7,377 bases of DNA from Methylovulum sp. (GCA_016919605.1 JACXTQ010000198.1:1-7377), one strand, 5' to 3'. Counted from the first letter of the stretch, positions 1 through 6,383 are shown. The notes: a model not told the origin generated them from the sequence alone. Program-made: numbers and translations.

Positions 1-164
1 GCGATAACTGTCCAAAAAAGAGTTGGCGCGATTAAATTTCTGCTTTGGCGGTCGTTTTGACCTTCTGAACGTCAGTTATCGGTAACCGTGAACGGCAACT
101 CATGGTCGATCTTACAAAAATGGTTGATATGAGCCACAGCCCGGTTTAGAGAATCAATCTAACT

Positions 165-184
165 TATTGAATATAATTTCAATA
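165..184. repeat. 7-bp inverted repeat around a TATAAT box
   Basis: TATTGAA (165-171) and TTCAATA (178-184) are perfect inverted arms around TATAAT (172-177), which is a consensus -10 hexamer on the plus strand. No good -35 box lies 16-18 bases upstream and no plus-strand gene follows, so this may be chance in AT-rich DNA or an old regulatory site. Confidence 0.25.
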
Positions 185-249
185 TTTTTTTTGATTTGAT
201 TTTGATCTTTCGTTTTGATTGCTATTTGGAAGTAATAAACAAATCAAGT

Positions 250-273
250 TAAGAAAAAAGCCTGTTTTTCTTA
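250..273 (-). terminator. AT-rich hairpin behind the toxin gene
   Basis: TAAGAAAAA (250-258) and TTTTTCTTA (265-273) form a perfect 9-bp inverted repeat with a 6-base loop. It begins 20 bases beyond the toxin stop codon on the minus strand, where a terminator for the toxin-antitoxin mRNA would lie. The stem holds almost only A-T pairs, so it is weak for an intrinsic terminator and would be about as good in either direction. Confidence 0.3.
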
Positions 274-292
274 CCATCTAATTGACACAAAA

Positions 293-610
293 CTAGCTTG
301 TATCTTGTGCTCGTTCATCTAAGAGGAACTTTCGAAGTTGGCGTTCGCCCCGCATGACATGGAGGATGTATGCCTTGTCTTGGTCTAACCGGTAAAAAAT
401 TCGGCAGGGGTTCACAATGATTTCCCGGTAAGTTGAATCATCCAATTCTGGCGGTTTTCGACCTACTTCAGGGAACTGCTCAAGTTGGCCTACACTTTTA
501 AAAACATGGTTAACCAATCGACGAGCAGCCCCGACTTTATCTAGGGCGATGTATTCGGCAATTTCATTCAGGTCAAAAAGTGCGGGTTCTGTCCAGATTA
601 TTTGAGCCAT
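293..610 (-). CDS. Type II toxin, ParE/RelE superfamily
   Basis: This 105-residue protein is the toxin of a type II toxin-antitoxin pair. It shows the family pattern of an N-terminal strand (QIIWTEPA) followed by an amphipathic helix (DLNEIAEYIAL, 13-23), a second helix ending in LEQFPEVGRKPPEL (43-56), and the strand core REIIVNPCRIFYR (62-74) followed by YILHVMRGERQ. These features fit the ParE/RelE fold and the usual length. Many ParE-like proteins have Tyr in the 'PYRIFYR' motif, whereas this one has Cys69. ParE members act on DNA gyrase and RelE members cleave mRNA on the ribosome; the sequence alone does not decide between them, though similarity in style is closer to ParE. The start codon lies inside the end of the antitoxin gene (13-bp overlap), so the two are probably translationally coupled. 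Identity of the fold is quite sure, the target is not. Confidence 0.9.
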   Translation of the reverse strand: MAQIIWTEPALFDLNEIAEYIALDKVGAARRLVNHVFKSVGQLEQFPEVGRKPPELDDSTYREIIVNPCRIFYRLDQDKAYILHVMRGERQLRKFLLDERAQDTS

Positions 611-855
611 TTGCTCATTTTTTCAATAGCTTCCGCTTGGCTAAAGGTTCGGTTTTCAAAAATCGCCTTTTCGCCCCTGGCTATGCCTTCAAGGATTCTC
701 ATTCTGGATTGCATCAATTCATAATCATCGACATCGATGAGATAAGCCGATGGCCGTCCTTGTTCGGTGATTAGCACAGGTTCTTTCGATTCGTGCAGTT
801 CAGCAAGAATTTTAGTTGCCTGACGTTTGAGAGTGGTGACAAGTTCTGTTTTCAT
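598..855 (-). CDS. Antitoxin, Phd/YefM family
   Basis: This 85-residue protein is the antitoxin partner of the toxin encoded just after it. Residues 1-50 match the Phd/YefM DNA-binding and dimerisation domain: 'LKRQATKILAEL' helix, the 'EPVLITEQGRPSAYLIDVDDYE' strand-turn region with the characteristic GRP-A-L-----Y pattern, and a following helix. The charged C-terminal part (about 55-85, ending KMSKWLK) is the segment that in this family wraps round and neutralises the toxin. Antitoxin first, toxin second, with overlapping reading frames, is the standard order. Such antitoxins normally repress their own operon, with the toxin as co-repressor, and a 20-bp palindrome lies 4 bases upstream of the start. 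There is no Shine-Dalgarno sequence before the ATG, so the mRNA may be nearly leaderless. Confidence 0.93.
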   Translation of the reverse strand: MKTELVTTLKRQATKILAELHESKEPVLITEQGRPSAYLIDVDDYELMQSRMRILEGIARGEKAIFENRTFSQAEAIEKMSKWLK

Positions 856-858
856 GAG

Positions 859-878
859 AGTGATACTATACTATCACT
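859..878. promoter_or_regulatory. Palindromic operator of the toxin-antitoxin operon
   Basis: The site AGTGATACTATACTATCACT is a 20-bp palindrome in which 9 of 10 base pairs match (the C-C pair at 866/871 is the exception). It ends 3 bases before the antitoxin start codon. Autoregulatory operators of Phd/YefM systems are short palindromes overlapping the promoter, so this is the obvious binding site. A weak minus-strand promoter may overlap it: TTGCAC (revcomp of 886-891) as -35 with TAGTAT (863-868, 17-base spacer) or TATAGT (865-870, 15-base spacer) as -10. This would place the transcript start only a few bases from the ATG. Confidence 0.65.
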
Positions 879-962
879 ATTGCTTGTGCAATATCCCCAT
901 TCAAGAAATCTATCGCTTTGCTTCTCCACACCAGCCGTTCGAAAAATTTATATTTTCAATTT

Positions 963-1036
963 TTTGAATGTGACAGTCCGACCCTCTCCGGACCATCAAC
1001 CTTTGAATGTAAAAACCTTCAATGAAGACATTCAAA
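963..1036. repeat. Three copies of TTTGAATGT, two direct and one inverted
   Basis: TTTGAATGT occurs at 963-971 and 1002-1010, and its exact reverse complement at 1028-1036. The last two can pair, and the loop itself contains CTTC-AAT-GAAG (1017-1027), giving a two-part hairpin with a 6-base bulge. GTCCG (976-980) and CGGAC (989-993) form a further small stem between the first two copies. The stretch lies after the kinase gene stop (minus strand) and before the toxin-antitoxin promoter. There is no T-run after the stem in the minus direction, so it is not a typical terminator; a protein-binding or mRNA-end structure is possible. Confidence 0.4.
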
Positions 1037-1126
1037 AATACTATGTGGCTTATCCTATTAGCTCGTCTATTATTGCTAACACCTCCATTTATCAGAAATT
1101 CAGGTCATTTGAAGTCCTTCAGGTTC

Positions 1127-2503
1127 CTAAACCGAATAAGTTTTCTTTCCAACCCCTTTCAAGCCATTTTTGATTGGCAACGTAAAACAGACGCTAATGC
1201 CCTTGGTTGGGTTTGCTTCAGCCCACATATCACCACCAATTGCTTTAACCAAGGCACGGCTGACGGTAAGCCCCATGCCTAAGCCACCGGGCTTGGTGGT
1301 ATAGAAGGCTTCGAATATTTTTTTAAGTGCCCCGATGTCCGGCATGCCAATTCCGTAATCACATACTGTAATCTGCACCATATTTGGGTCGTTGAGGTAA
1401 TTGCAGGTCGAAACGTCAATTGCGTTGTCTCCACCTTCTACCTCCTGGATGGCATCCAGGCTGTTCTGGAATAAACTTATGAGCATCTTTTCTAGGTACA
1501 AGCCATCGCATGATACCAACGGCAAGTCGGCCTCCAAATGCTCAATAAACTTTGCGTTTACGCGTCCATTTTTCGTAAAAGCCTTGATGGCGGAGCAGAC
1601 GGCCTTATTGATGTCTAATTTCTCTAAAGTTGCATTATCCCTTTCTTTGACCAGTTGGGACAATATTCGAGGTATGGCTTGGCCGGCACGCAAAGCTTGT
1701 TGGCTGCACACTTCCAGAATCTCAGCTAACTTTTGTGAATTGTTGACGCCGTCTTTCACCATGGCCTCCGCGGCATCGGCACAATAAGTAATTGCGGTCA
1801 GCGGTTGGTTAAGTTCGTGCGCTAATGCGACGACAGTCTGGATGGCAACCTGCATCCTAAACGCTTGTTCCATCTTGCCACGTAACTCATTTTGTTTTTC
1901 AATGAGTTGTGTTTCCGCAGCATGCAAGGCTGTTTCCGTATTCTTTTGCAGCGTAAGATCGGTAAGCGTGATGCGTAAAGATGGCAACTCAGACTTATCC
2001 CTTAAAACAACGAAATCAACGTGGAAGTAAACAATTTCGCCGTTAGCGCGGCGAAAAGAAAGCTGACAACTGTGTTTATCCTGCGCTTTCCTTGCTAGGT
2101 GTAAGTGTTGGTGCCACTGATCTTTGTACTTATCTTCAACTAACCCTTCCAACCGAACATTGAAAAGTTTCTGGTGTTGTACGCCGAGCATTTTGGCTGA
2201 AGTGAGGTTGCATTCAACGATAATGCCATGGTTGTTGAGGGTGAGATAACCTACCGGTGCGAAGTCATAGAGCTCAAGGTAGTGGGCATGAGACTTTTCC
2301 AAGGCAAGCTTTGCCAAACTCAATTCCTCGTTTTGCATCTCCAATTCTATCTGGTGCACTTGAAGTTCGTGCAGGAGCTTATCAGCCCCCATCAAAGGTC
2401 TATTCCCAGGATTGGAAGAGTAGAGGGTTTTCTCGGCTTTTAGCCGTAATTTTTTCTTGCTTTCCTCGCGATTTTTATCATTCATGACTCTATGGCCGCT
2501 CAT
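1127..2503 (-). CDS. PAS-domain sensor histidine kinase (non-hybrid)
   Basis: This intact 458-residue protein autophosphorylates a histidine in response to a signal and passes the phosphate to a response regulator, which is not encoded nearby. A coiled coil (about 40-72, with LHELQVHQIELEM) leads into a PAS domain (about 73-187: APVGYLTLNNHG, RRANGEIVYF, ITLTDLT). A second coiled linker (190-215) leads to the dimerisation/phosphoacceptor domain with the H box ALAHELNQPLTAI (His229). The ATPase domain is complete: N box LFQNSLDAI (Asn347), G1 box CDYGIGMP (Asp382), an FEAFYTTK motif and G2 box GGLGMGL. No signal peptide or membrane segment is seen, so it should be cytosolic. The H-box style is that of the NtrB/DctB-like kinases with 'ELNQPL'. 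Met7 (2485) is an alternative start; neither start has a clear ribosome site. It is divergent from the CheB-CheR fusion and shares its N-terminal module with the broken kinase at 5306. Confidence 0.92.
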   Translation of the reverse strand: MSGHRVMNDKNREESKKKLRLKAEKTLYSSNPGNRPLMGADKLLHELQVHQIELEMQNEELSLAKLALEKSHAHYLELYDFAPVGYLTLNNHGIIVECNLTSAKMLGVQHQKLFNVRLEGLVEDKYKDQWHQHLHLARKAQDKHSCQLSFRRANGEIVYFHVDFVVLRDKSELPSLRITLTDLTLQKNTETALHAAETQLIEKQNELRGKMEQAFRMQVAIQTVVALAHELNQPLTAITYCADAAEAMVKDGVNNSQKLAEILEVCSQQALRAGQAIPRILSQLVKERDNATLEKLDINKAVCSAIKAFTKNGRVNAKFIEHLEADLPLVSCDGLYLEKMLISLFQNSLDAIQEVEGGDNAIDVSTCNYLNDPNMVQITVCDYGIGMPDIGALKKIFEAFYTTKPGGLGMGLTVSRALVKAIGGDMWAEANPTKGISVCFTLPIKNGLKGVGKKTYSV

Positions 2504-2557
2504 TTACTCATAAAATGCAGGCTTTCTGAATCAAATTAAAGCCATTGGTAGAGCTAA

Positions 2558-2570
2558 AAACAAATTGTTT
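2558..2570. repeat. 13-base palindrome in the kinase leader
   Basis: AAACAAATTGTTT is a perfect palindrome with 6-base arms around a central A. It lies between the kinase start (2503) and the predicted minus-strand promoter, so it would fall inside the leader of that transcript. It could be a regulator-binding site, but the AT-rich setting makes chance likely. Confidence 0.2.
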
Positions 2571-2615
2571 ACTAATTATCTTGGCGCCCGACTGTAACCC
2601 CTTAAAGATGGGCCG

Positions 2616-2645
2616 TTGACAAAGGGCCGAGTACGAGTAGATTAT
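2616..2645 (+). promoter_or_regulatory. Possible upstream sigma-70 promoter for the CheB-CheR operon
   Basis: A perfect -35 box TTGACA (2616-2621) is followed after 18 bases by GATTAT (2640-2645), which matches 4 of 6 bases of the -10 consensus. It points towards the CheB-CheR gene and would give a leader of about 130 bases. The nearer promoter at 2717-2745 scores better in its -10 region. Confidence 0.35.
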
Positions 2646-2682
2646 TAAATAGGTTAAAATGACACTGCGTTCCGATGTTAGG

Positions 2683-2712
2683 ATTATAAACTTTCCTGCC
2701 AATTTGAGTTAA
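2683..2712 (-). promoter_or_regulatory. Possible sigma-70 promoter for the histidine kinase
   Basis: On the minus strand a perfect -10 hexamer TATAAT (complement of 2683-2688) lies 18 bases after TTAACT (complement of 2707-2712), which matches 4 of 6 bases of the -35 consensus. Transcription would start near 2676 and give a leader of about 170 bases before the kinase start. Its -35 box is only 4 bases from the -35 box of the opposite promoter. Confidence 0.4.
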
Positions 2713-2716
2713 TTAC

Positions 2717-2745
2717 TTGATAAAATTGCAGAGAGATACTTTAAT
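2717..2745 (+). promoter_or_regulatory. Likely sigma-70 promoter of the CheB-CheR operon
   Basis: TTGATA (2717-2722, 5 of 6 consensus bases) and TTTAAT (2740-2745, 5 of 6) are separated by the ideal 17 bases. Transcription would start near 2752 and leave a leader of about 32 bases before the GTG start. It lies back-to-back with the predicted kinase promoter, so a single regulator bound between 2707 and 2722 could affect both directions. Confidence 0.55.
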
Positions 2746-2761
2746 TTAGACTTACCATTGC

Positions 2762-2786
2762 CATTTGTAAAAGGGCAAATGACGTG
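2762..2786 (+). promoter_or_regulatory. Ribosome-binding site in a hairpin loop, GTG start
   Basis: AAGGG (2771-2775) precedes the GTG start at 2784 by 8 bases and decides this start; the ATG at 2779 runs into a stop after three codons. CATTTG (2762-2767) and CAAATG (2776-2781) can pair and leave the ribosome site in the 8-base loop. The stem is only 6 bp, so any effect on translation would be modest. Confidence 0.4.
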
Positions 2787-5309
2787 TTAAAAAAATCACC
2801 ACCGGTGAAAAATGAAAAGCTGTTAAGAATTATTGGCATCGGAGCCTCTGCTGGTGGACTTGAGGCGCTTGAACAATTTTTTACCCCTATCCCACCCGAC
2901 TGCGGAGCAGGGTTCGTCGTTATTCAGCATCTTGACCCGACCCGCAAATGTATCCTGCCCGAATTGCTGCAGCGGGTAACACCGATGAAAGTCGCACTGG
3001 CCGAAGAAGGTATGAAAGTCCAAGCCGGATGTGTTTATGTGATCCCCTCCAATAAGGACATGGCGATTATACAAGGCAAGCTTCACCTTTCAGACCCCAT
3101 AGCGCCCCGTGGCCTGCGCCTGCCCATCGATTTCTTCCTTCAGGCGCTTGCGAATGACCAGCATGAACAGGCCATTGGGGTGATCTTGTCAGGCATGGGT
3201 TCTGATGGCACACTGGGATTACGAGCCATTAAGGAAAATGCGGGGCTGGCGGTGGTGCAATCGCTAGATTCTGCCAAATTCGATGCCATGCCGCACAGTG
3301 CTATCAAAGCCGGACTGGCGGATATCGTCGCGGCACCGGATGCGCTCTGGGCGGAAATAGCCTCTACAATCCAGCATAATCGCTCTGGCGGACCTTTGGC
3401 CTCGACGCCTGTACTGGAACTTAAGTCGCAAAGTGCCTTGGCGCAAATTATGGTGTTGTTGCATTCGCGGACGGGCAACGACTTTACGCAATACAAAAAG
3501 AACACCCTGTACCGCCGGATCGAACGGCGCATGGATTTGCACCAGATCAACACCATCGCCCTCTATGTCCATTACCTGCGGGAAAACGTCCAAGAACAGG
3601 ACCTGCTGTTTAAGGAGCTGCTAATCGGCGTCACCAGTTTCTTCCGCGATGAAACCGTGTGGGAGCAACTCAAAACCCAAGCCATTCCGGACTTGCTGGC
3701 CAATTATCCACATGGCAAGGATATGCGTGCCTGGGTATCGGCCTGTTCGACCGGCGAAGAAGCTTATTCATTGGCCATCGTGTTTAAGGAAGCCATGGAA
3801 CAAAGCGGGCTCGGCCATTGCTTTAAACTTCAGATATTCGCCACTGATGCCGATGCCGATGCCATTGAGAAAGCCCGGCAAGGAGTGTTTCCGTCCATCA
3901 TTTCCCATGATGTTTCACCAGAACGGCTCCGACGCTATTTTGTCGCACACAACAAGGGTTACCGTATCAGCCAGGAAATCCGCGAAATGGTCATCTTTGC
4001 CCAGCAGAATGTCATCATGGACCCGCCCTTCACCAAGCTTGACCTGCTCTTCTGCCGCAATCTACTAATTTATTTAGGGGCGGAGTGTCAGAAAAAACTG
4101 ATTCACTTGTTCCATTACGCGCTGACAGCAAACAGTCTGTTGTTACTGGGCAATGCCGAATCTATCAGTAACTTTACCGATCTATTTGCCGTTATCGACG
4201 GACCTTCGCGACTGTACCGGCGTATCGAACACATGCCGCCCCATGCTAACCTTGACTTTCCGACCAAATATTCTCCCGTGGCCATGACCCAGACAGACAC
4301 CCTAACATCCAAAACCGTGGTAAACCTTCAAACCGAAGTCGAGCAGCTATTGCTTCAGCAGTACACACCCTCTGCCGTGCTGGTCAATGCCGAAGGCGAT
4401 ATCCTATTTGTTCATGGCCGTACCGGCAGATACCTGGAACCTGCCGCAGGTAAAGCCAATCTCAATGTCCATGCGATGGCCCGGGAAGGTCTTCGCCATG
4501 AGCTGGCTAGCGCCCTCACGCAAGCCCTAGTACAGCCGGATGCCGTAGTATTGCCGAGCTTGACTATTGGCACGAATGGCGGAAGTCAAATTATCAACCT
4601 GTCTGTCCAAGCACTTTCCAAACCGGATACCTTAAAGGGTACGCTGCTGATTATATTCACCGATATAGCGACCCCTAAACCCAGGAAACGTCCCCGACAC
4701 CCCGCCAATGCCGAACTTCAGGCCGTGTTGGACGAGCTCCAACAAACCCGTGAGCAGTTACAAAGTACCCGAGAAGAAATGCAAACCTCAAGGGAAGAAT
4801 TACAGTCTACCAACGAGGAGCTGCAATCCAGCAATGAAGAACTGGTGACTTCCAAAGAAGAAATGCAGTCCATGAACGAAGAATTACAAACCGTGAATGC
4901 CGAGCTACAAACCAAGGTGACTGACTTGTCATGGGTCAACAATGATATGAAAAACCTGCTCAACAGCATGGAAATCGCCACGGTTTTTCTGGATAATGAC
5001 CTGAATATCCGCCGTTTCACGAGCCACGCCACCAACCTATTCAAACTGATTCCCGGCGATATCGGACGGCCGCTGTCCGACATTGTCACCGACCTGGACT
5101 ATCCCCAACTGCATAAGGATGCCGAAGGAGTACAACAGACCCTCGTGTTTATCGAAAAGCAGGTCAAAACCTATGATGACCGCTGGTTCAAAGTGCGTAT
5201 TATGCCTTACCGCACTCAAGAAAATGTTATCGATGGTGTGGTGATTACTTTGATTGACATTTCAGAGACCAAAAAGCTCGAGGCGCTTTTGCGGAGTAAC
5301 GCAGGATGA
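2784..5309 (+). CDS. CheB-CheR-PAS fusion (protein-glutamate methylesterase/methyltransferase)
   Basis: This 841-residue cytosolic fusion joins the two enzymes of chemoreceptor-type adaptation. Residues 13-195 are a CheB methylesterase domain with the triad Ser22 (GASAGG), His49 (IQHLDP) and Asp141 (GMGSDGT); the usual N-terminal receiver of CheB is missing. Residues about 215-270 are the CheR N-terminal helical domain and 275-480 the S-adenosylmethionine-dependent methyltransferase, with VSACSTGEEAYSLA (318-331), FATDAD (352-357) and FCRNLLIYL (423-431). Residues 512-628 look like a degenerate PAS. A long coiled coil (about 643-715) of near-perfect seven-residue repeats of the type 'EELQSTN' follows, then a clear PAS domain (722-830, ending LIDISETKK). 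The usual targets are glutamates on chemoreceptors, but none is encoded here, so it may act on a distant receptor or another partner. It is probably co-transcribed with the broken kinase behind it (ATGA overlap). Confidence 0.95.
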   Translation: MLKKSPPVKNEKLLRIIGIGASAGGLEALEQFFTPIPPDCGAGFVVIQHLDPTRKCILPELLQRVTPMKVALAEEGMKVQAGCVYVIPSNKDMAIIQGKLHLSDPIAPRGLRLPIDFFLQALANDQHEQAIGVILSGMGSDGTLGLRAIKENAGLAVVQSLDSAKFDAMPHSAIKAGLADIVAAPDALWAEIASTIQHNRSGGPLASTPVLELKSQSALAQIMVLLHSRTGNDFTQYKKNTLYRRIERRMDLHQINTIALYVHYLRENVQEQDLLFKELLIGVTSFFRDETVWEQLKTQAIPDLLANYPHGKDMRAWVSACSTGEEAYSLAIVFKEAMEQSGLGHCFKLQIFATDADADAIEKARQGVFPSIISHDVSPERLRRYFVAHNKGYRISQEIREMVIFAQQNVIMDPPFTKLDLLFCRNLLIYLGAECQKKLIHLFHYALTANSLLLLGNAESISNFTDLFAVIDGPSRLYRRIEHMPPHANLDFPTKYSPVAMTQTDTLTSKTVVNLQTEVEQLLLQQYTPSAVLVNAEGDILFVHGRTGRYLEPAAGKANLNVHAMAREGLRHELASALTQALVQPDAVVLPSLTIGTNGGSQIINLSVQALSKPDTLKGTLLIIFTDIATPKPRKRPRHPANAELQAVLDELQQTREQLQSTREEMQTSREELQSTNEELQSSNEELVTSKEEMQSMNEELQTVNAELQTKVTDLSWVNNDMKNLLNSMEIATVFLDNDLNIRRFTSHATNLFKLIPGDIGRPLSDIVTDLDYPQLHKDAEGVQQTLVFIEKQVKTYDDRWFKVRIMPYRTQENVIDGVVITLIDISETKKLEALLRSNAG

Positions 5310-5696
5310 AAAAGCCGGTAGACCACCCTAAAAATCCAGAAGAGCTGCGTAAAATGGCCGAGAATCGGCTTGCTGCCAAGCCGGACATCTCGACAATGCA
5401 AAGTGACGAAAAAAGGCTGGTGCATGAATTACAGGTGCATCAGATAGAACTTGAAATGATTAACGAAAATTTATGCCATACCCAGGCAGAACTGGAAAAA
5501 TCAAGGGCGTGCTATTACGATTTGTATGAACTGGCACCGGTCGGTTACCTGACAGTCAATGACCGCAGCAGTATCCTGAACGCCAACCTGACAGCGACAA
5601 AACTGCTTGGCATCCCTCGAAACGCCTTGCTCAACATGCCCCTGACCCAATTTATTTTGGCCGCAGACCAAGACCAGTACCATTTTCGCCGAAATC

Positions 5697-5713
5697 AGTT
5701 TGGAATCGGGTAG
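5697..5713 (+). other. Frameshift site in the broken kinase
   Basis: Reading CAG TTT GGA ATC GGG TAG stops at 5711-5713. Reading from TTG at 5700 instead gives L-E-S-G-R-P and continues the PAS domain. One extra T in the TTT at 5699-5701, or the loss of two bases, explains the change. Confidence 0.75.
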
Positions 5714-6104
5714 GCCAGAAGCCTTTGAATTACAGTTAATCAAACAAGACGATGTGACCTTTTGGGCACGATTGGAAATTAACCGGATGGTCGAATCCGA
5801 GGAGACCCAAGTGTTTCGTGTCGTACTCATCGATATCAGTGAACGCAAGAAGGCCGAGATTGCCCTACAAGAAGCCGACCGTCAGAAAGATGAGTTTTTG
5901 GCAATGCTCGCGCACGAGTTACGCAACCCGCTCACCCGCATCAGCAATATAGCGCAGACACTGGGTGCCATGCCGCTTACCGGGACGGCCATTGCCAAGA
6001 CTTCGGAAATGCTTAACCGGAACGTTAATCATATTACCCACCTGGTTGATGACCTACTGGATGTCTCGCGAATCACCCGGGGCCTGGTGGTAATCGATCG
6101 GCAT

Positions 6105-6122
6105 CCTCTCGAGCTTGGCGGA
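6105..6122 (+). other. Deletion junction between HisKA and receiver
   Basis: In the kinase frame the sequence reads HPLELG up to about 6117. In the next frame a receiver-like LAEMDGY begins at 6115. The two similarities meet over CTTGGCGGAG, so the breakpoint cannot be placed to the base. The ATPase domain and the first part of the receiver are lost here. Confidence 0.75.
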
Positions 6123-6383
6123 GATGGACGGTTATCAAGTCGCCAAAAGGCTACGTGAACTGCCTGGCAGCCAAGAGGCAACGATTATTGCCATGAGCGG
6201 CTATAGCCCAGCCCAGGCAAAGCTTGGTAAGGATGAGGGGGATTTTGACCATTATCTGTTAAAGCCCCCGAAACTGGATCAGTTACAAAGTATAATTTTA
6301 AAGTACCAGTCAAGCTAAGCAAGATGATTGGCATCAACCCACTATCACCTCAAACTGTAAAGTACGCCCTAGTGTCCAGACCA

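Larger units (their letters stand above)
1..292. other. Non-coding left flank with inverted repeats
   Basis: I see no convincing gene here. Positions 2-10 (CGATAACTG) and 73-81 (CAGTTATCG) form a perfect 9-bp inverted repeat about 60 bases apart. The word GATAACTGT at 3-11 recurs at 6673-6681 in front of the recombinase gene, and AACGTCAGTTATCGG (68-82) resembles 6464-6478 at 13 of 15 positions. Bases from about 140 to 290 are very AT-rich and include four TTGAT words between 191 and 219. The left part may be the remnant of a mobile-element end, which is inference; the right part is the untranslated end of the toxin-antitoxin transcript. Confidence 0.5.
5306..6318 (+). pseudogene. Broken PAS hybrid histidine kinase (frameshift plus internal deletion)
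   Basis: The start overlaps the preceding stop as ATGA, with GGAG (5293-5296) as ribosome site. Frame one (5306-5713, 135 codons) encodes a coiled coil with HELQVHQIELEM and a PAS domain, then hits TAG. The PAS continues one frame over from about 5700 (ESGRPEAFELQL, TFWARLEINR, VVLIDISERKKAE), followed by a HisKA domain with H box AMLAHELRNPL (His codon 5913-5915) and DDLLDVSRITRG, to HPLELG near 6117. There the ATPase domain should follow but is absent: within about 15 bases the sequence changes, in the third frame, to the second half of a receiver (EMDGYQVAKRL, IIAMSGYS, YLLKPP) that ends normally at 6318. The ATPase N and G boxes and the receiver's acidic residues and phospho-accepting Asp are gone. 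From usual lengths about 600-700 bp are missing. No product with kinase activity can be made; a short coiled-coil/PAS peptide could still be. Confidence 0.88.

Noticed and set aside
963..1036. CRISPR-like repeat array
   Set aside because: Only three 9-base copies, one inverted, with unequal spacing and no cas genes.
793..1282. Plus-strand open frames across 793-1173 and 1022-1282
   Set aside because: They overlap the antitoxin start, the repeat region and the end of the kinase on the other strand, and have no family features or ribosome sites.
3140..3593. Long open frames opposite the CheB-CheR gene (also 4718-5089)
   Set aside because: They are antisense shadows of the conserved CheB/CheR and coiled-coil coding sequence; the serine-rich protein at 4718-5089 is simply the heptad repeat read backwards.
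5690..5713. Programmed frameshift in the hybrid kinase
   Set aside because: There is no slippery heptamer or clear downstream structure, and the same gene has lost its ATPase domain, so plain decay explains it better.
6115..6318. Stand-alone single-domain response regulator
   Set aside because: It begins inside the receiver fold with a TTG codon and no ribosome site, and lacks the acidic pocket and phospho-accepting Asp. It is the tail of the broken kinase.
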